From Siphonodentalium dalli (taxonomy: Eukaryota > Mollusca > Scaphopoda > Gadilida > Siphonodentaliidae): a DNA stretch of 64,000 nucleotides. The stretch spans positions 17,860,991-17,924,990 of the forward strand of contig CP136061.1 in assembly GCA_032622095.1 (NCBI GenBank). Direction: 5' to 3'. Positions 1-11,361 of this stretch are shown one piece after another. The translations under genes and the position numbers were made by a program. Under the pieces are notes generated by a model. That model did not search any database. It saw only the letters and a list, made by a program, of their open reading frames with translations, and was not told the DNA's origin. The stretch's first letter is position 1. Each line of letters starts with the position of its first letter.

Positions 1-2469
1 TTAATTAGATTTTTGATTTGGCCATCACACAATATGTCAACCAGATAATTAAATCTTAATCGGTCATATTTTCAGTGAAGTCTATTTGTGCGACCATTTT
101 TGTGATAAAATTTTCACAAAATTACTAAACCTTGTGATATAATGATATTGCTGGTTTTTGAACCCAAATAGTCAGATTGTGCTGTAAAAATACAAGATTT
201 AACACATAAAACTACTTTCAGTCGCCAGAAAAATGGTATGTCCTGTCCCGCTCGCCCCTTGGCCAAGGGCAGAGGGGGGTCAGCTGCCACCACCCCCGCT
301 CTGGTATATACGTCATGTTACACGCATGTGGGCCCCTGTGACACAGCGTTCCCGATAAACCTATACCCCCCGATACGGTGTCCTCATAAAACTACTCTCT
401 CACCTATATTTTGGGTCCCCATATACCTACTCTCCCACACGGTGTGTCCGATAAACCTCTGATATGGCGTCCCCATAAAACTACACTCTCACTCAGGGGC
501 CACATAAACCTGCTCTCCGACACATATACTATAATTATGAAAGTCCATCCATCGTTTGATCAGCTAGAGATTGCTAAACACAAAATCTGGTCGACATCTG
601 TGATGGCCAAATCACAAGTCTAATTAAAAGAAAAACTTATGGAATTTCTGCCAATGCTGAATATAGGTCGCTTGCAGAAATTGTCAACGATTATTTTGAT
701 AAATAAGATAATAAATTGAAAATTGAAACAACGGTCGCGCTGATTTATTCCATATTGTCAGGAATTCCATTTAGTTTTTTGTTTATTCAGACTTCTCGGA
801 GAAAGATGATTTCTATTGGTTTTTCTTTTAATTAGATTTTTGATTTGGCCATCACACAATATGTCAACCAGATAATTAAATCTTAATCGGTCATATTTTT
901 AGTGAAGTCTATTTGTGCGACCATTTTTGTGATAAAATTTTCACAAAATTACTAAACCTTGTGATATAATGATATTGCTGGTTTTTGAACCCAAATAGTC
1001 ATATTGTGCTGTAAAAATACAAGATTTAACACATAAAACTATTTTCAGTCGCCAGAAAAATGGCATGTCCTGTCCCGCTCGCCCCTTGGCCAAGGGCAGC
1101 TGCTCCCCACTCTGGTATATACGTCATGTTACACGCATGTGGGCCCCTGTGACACAGCGTTACCGACAAACCCACTCCCCGATACGGTGTCCTCATAAAA
1201 CTACTCTCTCACCTATATTTTGGGTCCCCATATACCTACTCTCCCACATGGTGTGCCCGATAAACCTCTGATATGGCGTCCCCATAAAACTACACTCTCA
1301 CTCAGGGGCCACATACACCTGCTCTCCGACACATACTATAATTATGAAAATCGATCCATCCATCGTTTGCTCAGCTGGAGATTGCTAAACACAAAATTCC
1401 CTCCCCAAAATCTGGTCGACATCTGTGATGGCCAAATCACAAGTCTAATTAAAAGAAAAACTTATGGAATTTCTGCCAATGCTGAATATAGGTCGCTTGC
1501 AGAAATTGTCAACGATTATTTTGATAAATAAGATAATAAATTGAAAATTGAAACAATGGTCGCGCTGATTTATTCCGTATTGTCAGGAATTCCATATAGT
1601 TTTTTGTTTATTCAGACTTCTTGGAGAAAGATGATTTCCTTTGGTTTTTCTTTTAATTAGATTTTTGATTTGGCCATCACACAATATATGTCAACCAGAT
1701 AATTAAATCTTAATCGGTCATATTTTTTGTGACGTCTATTTGTGCGACCATTTGTGTTATAAAATTTTCACAAAATTACTAAACCTTGTGATATAATGAT
1801 ATTGCTGGTTTTTGAACCCAAATAGTCAGATTGTGCTGTAAAAATACAAGATTTAACACATAAAACTATTTTCAGTCGCCAGAAAAATGGCATGTCCTGT
1901 CCCGCTCGCCCCTTGGCCAAGGGCAGGGGGGTCGGTTGCCCCCCCCCCCGCTCTGGTATATACGTCATGTTAATCGCATGTGGGCCCATGTGACACAGCG
2001 TTCCCGATAAACCTACTCCCCGATACGGTGTCCTCATAAAACTACTGCCTTACCTATATTTTGGGCCCCCATATACCTACTCTCCCACACGGTGTGCCCG
2101 ATAAACCTCTGATATGGCGTCCCCATAAAACTACACTCTCACCCAGGGGCCACATAAACCTGCTCTCCGACACATACTATAATTATGAAAATCCATCCAT
2201 CGTTTGCTCAGCTAGAGATTGCTAAACACAAAATCTGGTCGACATCTGTGATGGTCAAATCACAAGTCTAATTAAAAGAAAAACTTATGGAATTTCTGAA
2301 AATGCTGAATATAGGTCGCTTGCAGAAATTGTCAACGATTATTTTGATAAATAAGATAATAAAATTGAAACAACGGTCGCGCTGATTTATTCAGTATTGT
2401 CAGGAATTCCATTTCGTTTTTTGTTTATTCAGACTTCTCGGAGAAAGATGATTTCCATTAGTTTGTCTT
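1..2469 (+). repeat. sat830 tandem array 1 (three ~825-bp units)
   Basis: Three head-to-tail copies of a unit of about 825 bp, starting at 1, 828 and 1653; the array continues off the left edge or begins at it. Each unit runs from TTAATTAGATTTTTGATTTGG through a GC-rich block with a variable poly-C run, a block of degenerate ~30-bp motifs resembling CCATAAACCTACTCTC, and an AT-rich end. The copies differ by scattered substitutions and small indels. No coding capacity is evident: ORFs in the copies change frame with the poly-C length. The same unit forms the larger array at 23-38 kb. Confidence 0.95.
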
Positions 2470-3123
2470 TTAATTAGATTTTTGATTTGGCCATCACACA
2501 ACTAGTCAAAAATACAAGATTTAACACATAAAACTATTTTCAGTCACCAGAAAAATGGCGTGTCCTGTCCCGCTCGCCCCTTGACCAAGGGCAGGGGGTC
2601 AGCTGCCCCCCGCTCTGCCCCCATTCTTCCGGCGCCTCAGAACCTACTGGCCCTCACATGGCCCGATAAACCTGCTAAACACGCTTAACACGACGGACAG
2701 CATATATTATATAGACAGAGTGTACAGAGTGTACTAGGCCTATCACAATCAGTGATCAGTCCCATAAAACGATTATCTTCTGGCCCATAAACCCTACTCT
2801 CATAATCACGTCCCCATATATATAGTTTTCCAGTCCCACAAACCTGCTCTCTGAAAATCAGGTCCCCATATAAGGAATGTCTCTCTGGCCCATAAACCAT
2901 ATCTTCCCCGATTGTTGTTCCCATAAACCTGTATCTCATTCGTGGATATGATTCAAGATTATTCTGGTTGCGTGGAGAGAGTTCATATTCTGAAAAGGGC
3001 TACCGATAGACAGTGCGTCGGGGCATTACTATTAATTTGGCACGTGCTTCTAACGCCACTGGAAAGTAGTGTCCCCACATCACTGTTTCAGGACCGGTTG
3101 GCACATAAACCACCAAACACTCT

Positions 3124-3125
<2 letters not shown>
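2470..3125 (+). repeat. Truncated sat830 unit and degenerate CCCATAAACC tail
   Basis: A fourth unit starts at 2470 but lacks roughly 300 bases (it jumps from the CATCACACAA motif to CAAAAATACAAGATTT). After about 2640 it dissolves into diverged copies of a ~35-bp motif of the type GGCCCATAAACCTACTCTC, seen near 2760, 2785, 2840, 2890, 2920 and 3100. The tail ends at a GA microsatellite. ORFs here (for example 2685-2939 and 2942-3169) only reflect this low-complexity sequence. Confidence 0.8.

Positions 3126-3164
<39 letters not shown>
3126..3164. repeat. (GA)n microsatellite 1
   Basis: Near-perfect GA dinucleotide run of about 35 bases. The identity between 1-3125 and 35637-38760 ends exactly here. 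Confidence 0.95.
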
Positions 3165-4403
3165 TTTAAACATGGTTTACGGGGAAACCGCGCCGTCTTT
3201 AGACCTGGCCTGTGGGGACTTATGTGTTATGGGGACCTACTCTCCTGGCCCATAAACCGGATGGTGTTTTCTGTGTCTAAAACTACGTAAGTGGATTCAT
3301 TGTGACTACTGTGATACAAATAATGATATTCCCAGTCAGAAATATTATGAAATTAGTATCAGTTGGGAATAAAATGCATTTTTAAGAATAGTATTGGGTG
3401 ACAATTTACCAGATTGAGTTATCCCCCTTTGGCCACTGACCAGATTTGACCAATACTGGCATGGGTTCATTTAGGGTCAACACGTTTTATGTGCGTTTTA
3501 TGTGCGCTATCAATTGGCACCATCTGGGATGTTGGGAACTGAACACGAAGGGTCATCCATTAAAGATTATAGATTTCGACAGCTACAATTAAATTGCTTT
3601 CACATATAAATGACCGCACATACTATTATTATCTGGTCATGGTCGTACGAGCTGCATGCATGAGGGTAAGCCAGGCGGCTGCATGAAGCCCCCCCCCCCC
3701 CATCCCCGCCAATCTAAAATTTTCAGAAACAGAACATGAGGGAAATTTTAGATATTGGGGCATAAATCTGTATTAAATTTCACATAAAATAAAGCAGTAT
3801 GGGGGTGTGTACCTAAATTTTGGTAGTACAAAATTTGCGGATTTGGGTGGGTCCCAAAAGTTCCCGAACGCAGAAAATAAGCATACGTTCCTGGAGTTTT
3901 TCCCCACCCCCCCCTGGTTTTCCGCGTATAATATAATTATGGAAATACGTCGACATAATGACATCTAAAATTCGGTACCGTAGCTAGTCATGCAAAGAAA
4001 TTATAAACTTCTTGGGGAAGAACATTTTATTTGTCACTAGGACCGGACCGCGGTCCACCCCTGGACCGCAGACCGGACCGGTCCAAGGCGGTCCGGTTCA
4101 CATCACTAATTCGACTGGTAGACTATGACCGTAGTCTGCATTAGTAAGAGGGTTAATGGGGTCAATATCACATGTAAACCAACGCAGTGGTCATCCAAAA
4201 TTGTTTTATGTGGATTGCACTACTCATGTATATCTGATTTGGATATTAAGGTTAATCCATATTCTATAAAATGAAAGAAAATTGAATTTGGAGTCTGCAA
4301 ACACATGTTTGGAAAAAACTTACAAGAATAATTTTTCCACATTTCACCGACAACCCACCCCTAAATGAATAATTTTTTTCCGCCAATGCATCTGGCCCGC
4401 ATG
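3165..4403. other. Unannotated sequence
   Basis: No convincing gene. Contains one more CCCATAAACC motif near 3250, a 14-base poly-C at about 3689 and a GGTCC-rich cluster (separate entry). Text near 3840-3910 (GTGGGTCCCAAA and GCATACGT motifs) loosely resembles 6550-6600, which may mark a dispersed repeat. Confidence 0.5.
4038..4106 (-). mobile_element. Possible hAT-like terminus, CGGTCC-rich
   Basis: Dense cluster of GGACC/GGTCC motifs, including the 12-bp palindrome GGACCGCGGTCC. Read on the minus strand it starts TAGTGATGTGAACCGGACCG, a style of end common in hAT transposons with repeated subterminal motifs. No partner terminus or target-site duplication was found, so this is at best a fragment. 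Confidence 0.25.
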
Positions 4404-4709
4404 TATCAAAATAATCGTTGACAATTTCTGCAAACGATCTATTTATTCAGCATTGTAAGAAATTTCATTCGTTTTTCTTTTAATTAGACCTTTGATTTGG
4501 CCATCACAAATGTCGACCAGATTTTGGGGAGGGCATTTTGTGTTTAGCAAACTGTAGCTGTAGCTGTAGCTGTAGCTGAGCAACCGATGGGTGGATTTTC
4601 ATAATTATATTATGTGTGGGAGAGCAAGTTTATGTGGCCCACTGGAGAGAGAGTAGTTTTATGAGGACGCCATATCATGGACAGGGAGGTTTAACGGGCA
4701 CACTGTGTT
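4404..4709 (-). repeat. Solitary diverged sat830 fragment, reverse orientation
   Basis: On the minus strand this matches about 300 bases of the sat830 unit, from the GTGTGCCCGATAAACC block through the GTCGACATCTGTGATGGCC arm to CAACGATTATTTTGATA. It is clearly more diverged than the array copies and carries a local hexamer expansion (TGTAGC x4, about 4555-4578) absent from them. A lone inverted copy suggests that sat830 sequences also disperse as single elements. Confidence 0.85.
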
Positions 4710-4849
4710 GCTGTCTTACATTCTTGGAGTTCACCGTCATTCACCTGATCAGCAATTAATTTTTTTTTTTTTATATGACAGTGATCATGAATAATATCAC
4801 TGACAAATAAATTGATGTATATTACTATATAGCTTGCAGACTGCAGTAT

Positions 4850-5401
4850 CCACCCCTTGCATCCGGATACGGAGGATATCGCCATAGCGGAGGCACCACA
4901 TATGAAATTATCATAAAAGTAAACCTGCTACGATCATATCATTTAAAAATCGCTGGTGCTGTATACGGCCATATCATGCATTGCTACAGACATACCATAT
5001 TTTCTAGCTATGACCTGCATATCTGGTTATTTTTTAGCATGGAAAATTTGATGTATGATTGGAAATGTTAACTATAATACTAAGGAGATACCCGCGCAAA
5101 CAGCAATGTATGAAACTACTTGATTTTCCGCACTGTTTCTACAGCAATCTTATAATTATGTAAGAAATTCTAATTTGGCCACAATTTATGACCTAATTCC
5201 CGGGTATAATAGGATTAAACTACACCGAGAATTCAAGAACTTTGATTCACAGTTGGGCAAATTATAGCCCCAAATGATACCACCACTGCCAACCACTGGT
5301 GTGTGTTGGTTTCTGAGCAACATGCGTCTAACCATGAGCGACCTTCAATTCATGGACCATGTGGTGCCTCCGCTATGGCGATATCCGGATGCAAGGGGTG
5401 G
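4850..5401. repeat. Inverted repeat, 43-bp arms about 460 bp apart
   Basis: The arm at 5359-5401 is the exact reverse complement of 4850-4901 apart from a 9-base insertion (ACGGAGGAT) in the left arm. The arms read CCACCCCTTGCATCCGGAT and on to GGCACCACAT. The inner sequence has no recognised gene. This could be a foldback element or an inverted local duplication; no target-site duplication was identified. Confidence 0.8.
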
Positions 5402-6964
5402 TATCTATAGTACCCACCTGTGTACATGCATGCGTACAGGGCGGCAACATCCATAACATAATGTTATTTCAAATAATAATATAATAATATAATTCCAGGA
5501 CCGGCCAGGACTACTAGATCAATGACACAGACTGAAATCACCACATGTGACTGACTCATGGTACCATATATGCAAGTTACAGTCCAGTGTGGCAAAAAAT
5601 CCATACCGGTATTTACTATTACGTCCCATCCAACCAGTGTGGATGCTAGTGTGTTGCTGGGCTGGAAATCGCACCATGGTGGTAATTTTTTACTCACACC
5701 TTTTTCATCAAAATTCACAAGCAATTTGGGCAAATATATATAGTGAGACCTAATGTTCGAGCCCTATAGCCATCACTATACTCGAGAATGACGCGCAGTA
5801 TTAAAATCATGAATTGCGGCTGGCAATGATTTCACATGTTTACTCATACACACTATACATCGTTGGTGTGCAATTTATCCCTGAATGGAACATTATTGGT
5901 GTGTTGTACACATGACATAATGATTATTACATGGGGACACTTTATATGCTGGGATGGGCCCTGATGACTGAGTGGCAGTGTATTATCGTGTAGAGATTGT
6001 TAATGTGAAGTACGGTATACATGTATGTGATTCCCACAAGTATAAACCGGAATAATATGGCAGCTTCATGCATAATGAATAAAATATGGTGATTTGATAG
6101 GAATAATTTTTGATAACCTTACAAAAAAAAACATTTAAAAAAAATTAAAATTTAGTTAAATTTTAGATTTTTTTAAAGTTTTTTTAGTTTTTGTTTTGTC
6201 AGAAAAGGCTCAATTCGGTGAGAAATTATAGTGACTGTGATGAAAATCAACTTTCGACTTGCTGGAGAATTTGTCCAGCAGAGTTGATTCTGAAATTATC
6301 ACTATGACATTAGACTCTGGGAAATCTACATTCCAATATCAGTCTTAGAAAAGAGTAGATGTACCATAGTCTAATAAATTTGACTAGTGTTTGTGATATC
6401 GAATTGATATTAAACATTCTTTTTTATGACTGTATCATTTAACCGAAAATCATGTAATTGTTTGATTATTACCGCGGAAAATCGTTTTAAAAGGCGGTGG
6501 GTGGCCCAAATATGGAGTAAAAAACTCGTCCAAAAAAAATTACAGGTGTGGTGGGTCCCAAACCAATCAGAAAACGAAAACATCGCATACGTGTCTGAAA
6601 TTTTCTACGACCACCCTCGCCCAATAGAGGTCCCTGTGGGAAATCTTCACATGGTGTTTGGGAAATTATTGCCATCCTTGTACCTAGTATCACATATTGC
6701 TAACAGATTGTTAAATCCAACAAACCCATCTCAGATTCCGGACAATAACGGCATGATATATCTTGAATACAAAGAACTCTTTATTCAAACCAACAGCAGG
6801 AATTCCTCACACTGATATCCAAGACACAATTAATTCTCAATGGCAAAGGTTTTGTAATCCACAGGCGTGATGCCTGCTGGCCTGGTGTGTTGCTCCCTGG
6901 GGAACTGAGAAAAGTAGTAACTTATATGCATGTATGGTACGCTTGCCTATTCGCGTAGAGGTTC
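5402..6964. other. Unannotated sequence
   Basis: No gene supported. The ORFs at 5464-5753 overlap on both strands with no domain signal. 6120-6200 is an A-rich/T-rich self-complementary stretch. The 129-codon ORF at 6426-6815 has no recognisable motif and I do not call it a gene. Confidence 0.5.
6228..6305. other. 78-nt three-stem hairpin
   Basis: Nested perfect stems: ATAGTGA/TCACTAT (6228-6234, 6299-6305), ATCAACT/AGTTGAT (6246-6252, 6282-6288) and TGCTGGA/TCCAGCA (6260-6266, 6274-6280) around a 7-base loop. The size is like a pre-miRNA, but the internal loops are large. It may equally be a tiny palindromic MITE. Confidence 0.35.
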
Positions 6965-7938
6965 TTAAGGCCTTTTTACATGACCAATATTTGATCTGGG
7001 GGTAAAATTTGATCGGGGTGTAAATTATACTCCCCGTGTAAAATGGGATTTTGATCTGCGTCTACATGCATTATAAATAGGGTAGCAAAGCTATCTACGG
7101 TCGGCCTTTATATGCTTAATTTACACTATTTGGATCACACATTCAACTTTAACCATGTATACACTTGGGGTTGACCGATGCGGCTGCACACTGCATGCAT
7201 ATGGGGTATTGTGGGTAGCACCAACTCCAGCATTGGCCGAAGTGTAAAACTGCAAATTCCATGCATCAACTGACTTTAAAACATCCATGCAGTTTTTTTT
7301 ACTTTTGTTTGTCCAGCTATCATGTATAATGGCATTAATATATATGTGTACATGCAATTGCGTGCGTTATACACAAACAACGGAGTGCCAATCCCCTTAT
7401 ATTCTATAGTTTATATGTATATATATTGAGATAGGACGAGTATTTAGCATTTAAAACTAAATTATAACCGAAAACTAACATATATTCTATATTTGATATA
7501 TTGAGTCAGAATCATCAGTATGTGGCATTTAAAACTAAATTGTAACCGAAATATCACCATCTATTCAGCTAATTGTACAACCACAATACATTAATAGTGT
7601 AATTTTACCATCAGATGACCATATAATGTTAATCCTTGTGATATTGGCTGAAATTGGCACCCACCACCCGACAAATCATACAGATACACGGGGGGTAAAT
7701 CTCGTTTTGCGTTCCCATGTGCATTTACTCGGGGGGTAAACCGATTTGCTCCTGGTCCGGAGGTGGAGCAAATATTACACCCGGGGCAAAAAATACACCT
7801 GGGGCAAAAGCGTTTACATGAGGTAAAAACCCACTCCGGGTGTAAATTCTGCCACCGGGGGGGGGGGGGGTATCGCTTACCAAAAAGTAAGTTATACACG
7901 GGGGGGGGGGCAAATCTCTCCATGTAAAAAGGCCTTAA
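6965..7938. mobile_element. TTAA-flanked MITE 1 (piggyBac-like)
   Basis: Element 6969-7934 (966 bp) flanked by TTAA on both sides (6965-6968, 7935-7938). Its ends are 14-bp perfect inverted repeats, GGCCTTTTTACATG. A TTAA duplication is the hallmark of piggyBac insertions. The inside has no transposase: it holds a 78-bp direct repeat (GCATTTAAAACTAAATT at 7447 and 7525) and, toward the right end, several G-run/GTAAA motifs including a 12-base G homopolymer. The ORFs at 7591-7923 are by-products of those runs. Confidence 0.7.
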
Positions 7939-9719
7939 AGGCCTTTTTAGGAATATGATAAGTTACTGTCTACGGGTCCAGTCGAAGATCGTTTCCTTCA
8001 CAAATGCATGAAAACAATGACCGCGTCACATAAATATCCTTGGCTTAAATGCATAAAAGACAACCTTTATAAATATAATTATATGGTTTCGGTTATGTAT
8101 GGGAATCCCCACCGATAGTCCTGGATCCCGATAAATTTATCGCAGCCTTTGGTACAAGGATTAAAGATCACTTTATACAGAGGCAACGACGAAAATAGTG
8201 TTAAATCAGTATAAATTGGAATTTCTTGGTCACACCCCATGTGAACCGGTCCTGCATAAAGGATATAAAGCGTTTACATTCTGTCAACGAGCTGAATACA
8301 GTTTACGTCAGTCATGGTCATATTTACAGTTTACACTTTTTCTTGGCATTTTAGTATGATTTTACTCTCAACCAAATATTTAAAAGGTTTTTTTGTGAAG
8401 ATAGTCTTTCAATTTAGATCATGGTACATCTATCATGCTAATGGTTTATCACACAGCGCCGTATTAAGACAACACTCTCTGTTTATGATAGCGTTTACAT
8501 GTGGTGTTCGCGGATACAGTTTACATCAGACAGCGAAATATGTACAGATGTAAACCTTTCGTGCATGACCGTGAAGATGTAAACCTGTGTGCAGGACGGA
8601 TGCGACTAAATATACTGAGACATGAAGAGTCAACAGCAGTCAATAACAGTCAACAAGTAAAAAAACAGGCGACTTAATAAACTTATGAACCACGTACACG
8701 AGACGGCAAAATTGCAAACATCGACAGACGGACGACTGACAAATCGACAAAAACTTAATTAGATTGAAATACTTCAAAAGACGCACACTCCCCGTAAATG
8801 TGGGTAATTGCGCCGAGATCCGGGGAGGACTCGAGTGCCCAAAAACTGTACAAAAACAGGGCACTATATATAAACACAAAAAGAACGTTGATGCTAAAAT
8901 AAAATGTGTCAAAATATGTACAATGTACGACACACACAAAAATTCTAACGCAGCCTTGCCTTAAAATAAGTATCTTTTACTTTGGCATGCCGGTCCACAG
9001 CCCGGATAAATTGTGGATGGGAATAACTAAATACAGGCAACAAAGGCCAGCGCAACAGTATAGGCTATCGATAGGCATTTTAATTAGATTCACCCTATGG
9101 CTACCGCTGAACTTTGCCATAATATCGCGCGGGCGCTATTGGAGGATAGTTTTAAAAAATGTCAATAAAGTAACTTTTAATACTCAAAACTATACCACGC
9201 TCCACAAACGACTAACTAGTATCTACTTAGATACCACCCTACTGTGACCCTAGGCACTTTATTTGTTATAGTTCCGGTTCACCATGGCCGTACGGGGCCC
9301 GGATTTTTTTTGGGGGGGGGGGGTGAACATTTTGCCCGAATGGTTTTATATAACAGTAAGCGCTCCACACATGACTTTGGCAGACCAACATGCATCTATA
9401 CCATGGAAATGCAGAAACGAACATCCATAACTTATATTTATACTCAAATGGCAAGATAAAATGTACCTTTCGAACAAACTGGCTCAATTTTAGAAGTATA
9501 CGCTATAGATGCATATTGCAAACGGTTCCATACGATATAGACACGTGTTGCAACCGGTTCCCGAGCGTCACGTGGTGGACTCTAAACCAATCCCGAGTTT
9601 AAATTCGCGTTCCATAGCCACTGACATATTGGAGTGTAAATATTGACTGATGAATTGAATGGTTATAGCATGCAAGTTTGTAAATTTTACATTGGTTTGT
9701 ATGGAGGAACAGTTACTGT
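7939..9719. other. Unannotated sequence
   Basis: No gene supported. Contains the GTTTACA motif cluster (separate entry), a 12-base poly-G at about 9316 and ordinary AT-rich sequence. The overlapping both-strand ORFs at 8640-9600 show no domain signal. Confidence 0.5.
8245..8595. repeat. Cluster of GTTTACA motifs with imperfect inverted ends
   Basis: GTTTAC-type motifs occur near 8271, 8300, 8328, 8492 and 8518, and in inverse as ATGTAAACC near 8548 and 8577. The two edges resemble each other as inverted repeats (GGTCCTGCATAAAGG against TCCTGCACACAGG on the other strand). This fits subterminal repeats of a short DNA transposon. Forkhead-type binding sites share the core, but regulation cannot be inferred from sequence. 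Confidence 0.35.
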
Positions 9720-9970
9720 TAGGGTCCTGTGAATATCGGAAATTCCGAAACGTCGAATCGAAAATTGCTCCCTTGAATTCAATTGATTCAATTTGGAACC
9801 CAGACTATAACAACGGGTGAAGTTATTAACTAACGAGCCCAAACTGAACCTATTTCATTTTGGAATTAGTGAACCAAGAACTTAAACAATAATAAAGCGA
9901 TAGATGTGCACTTATGAAGAATATTAGTCGATTCGTTTTTCATCGAATCTCGATTATTCCCAGGACCCTA
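9720..9970. mobile_element. 247-bp MITE with TA target duplication
   Basis: Element 9722-9968 between two TA dinucleotides. Inverted ends are GGGTCCTGTGAATA (left) and GGGTCCTGGGAATA (right, reverse complement), with further inner similarity (TCGAATCGAAAA/TCGATGAAAAACGAATCG). A TA duplication fits the Tc1/mariner group, but the family is not certain. No coding sequence. Confidence 0.6.
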
Positions 9971-10641
9971 AATCACAGTGGTGCAATATCGGTGGCGAAA
10001 ACGGTGGCGATGTAAAAAATGTTAATAAATTTAGTCGCCGCCGGCATAAATTCGTCGCCACCGCAATAGTCGTCACCGGCATAAAACATTTTTTTTTAAT
10101 ATCTAGGCAATACAGATCTCCCGATTGACTTCCCTTATGTCAAATTTAATAATATAAGTACCCACGCGTCATTACATATTAATTTAGAATGCATAAACTA
10201 AGAGAAATCACGAAAATACCCACGGCTTTCACATCAAATTAGGTCGATTGAACAAGTTCACTATTCGAACCTTCAATCATGTACCATATATATATACGCC
10301 GGCCCGTCCTTCCCGTTGTAAAGGCTTAATGTATAGTTTAATTGTAATGGATATTGGGGTCATGTATGCTCGAATACCACAGTATAAGTGGTGAAATGGG
10401 TTAATAAATATAAACAATCACGCGTAATAACAAATTCAATCACCACATATCTTATGTCCCAGCGTACGTTATTATATTCCAAAGCAATCGGATGAAATAT
10501 CAGTAAACACAAACGTAACACATGTGATGTAAAACGTGATTTCTGACATACATACTCATCAAAACATCGCCCGTCGCCATCTTCAAAATCACCACCGTTT
10601 TCGCCACCGTTGCGCCACCGATCTTGCACCACCGTGTAAAT
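9969..10641. mobile_element. Transib-like non-autonomous element
   Basis: Element 9974-10636 (663 bp). Left end CACAGTGGTGCAATATCGG, right end (reverse complement) CACGGTGGTGCAAGATCGG, followed by repeated CGGTGGCG motifs. It is flanked by a 5-bp direct duplication TAAAT (9969-9973, 10637-10641). Five-base duplications and CACWRTG-type heptamer ends are known features of Transib, the superfamily related to RAG recombinase. No transposase is present; the 90-codon minus-strand ORF at the right end is read through the terminal repeats. Confidence 0.6.
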
Positions 10642-10738
10642 AATTGAAATGCGTAAGATTTGGGTATTATTTATAGAATTCCCCCTGATATACCACCATT
10701 CAATTTGGCCGAAAATTACACGAAAAAGTCCCTATTAT

Positions 10739-11360
10739 TGCAATAAGCCCGTATTGGATTTATAATTCAGAACACCATAATCAGACTTTTCCGTTACTTA
10801 GTAAAAGATGGTTTCAAGCTTAAATTGAATGTTTATTTTCAGCGTTATGTGGGACTATTTCATATTGATATAATCGCATATAGTGCTGAAAACGATGACC
10901 CCAAATACTCTCGTATATAAGAATGAAAACAAAAAATAAATTAGCTCTATATATGGGCTGAAAGCGAAAAACAAATATTATATATATTCCATATGAACTT
11001 ATTTTCACGAAACAGGCTAGGATACTGCGTGTGTATTTTCAACATATTCTCCTGAAATAATATCATATATATACCATATTGTTGCGATGAGCCCGTATTG
11101 GGCGTAATTCATAACATCAAAACATTCCGTTAATTCACTAGATTCGTGCTTAATTTTAATTATATATTTTCAGCTCTATATCACTATATGGTACTAATTC
11201 ATTTTGAAATATTCCATAATGGTGCTGAAAACGATGACACCAAAAAGTCTCGTATAGCGTGTAGAGATGAACACGAGACACAAATAAGCTTTATGGGCTG
11301 AAAAGGAAAAATCATTGAGGCCACTATGTGTTGATTTCATGGGGCCAGGCTGGTATTTCT
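10739..11360 (+). repeat. Two diverged ~344-bp direct repeats
   Basis: Copy 1 (10739-11082) and copy 2 (11083 to about 11360) share in order GCCCGTATTGG, a TTTTCAGC block, GTGCTGAAAACGATGAC, TCTCGTATA, TATGGGCTGAAA and a CAGGCT end. They are well diverged. Not recognised; the ORFs here are not conserved between the copies. Confidence 0.75.
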
Positions 11361-11361
11361 T

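Noticed and set aside
5464-5753. Overlapping ORFs on both strands.
   Set aside because: No motif, no splice context, mutually overlapping; chance.
10360-10632. 90-codon minus-strand ORF.
   Set aside because: Its start is translated from the Transib-like terminal repeats (GGN codons from GGTGGCG motifs).
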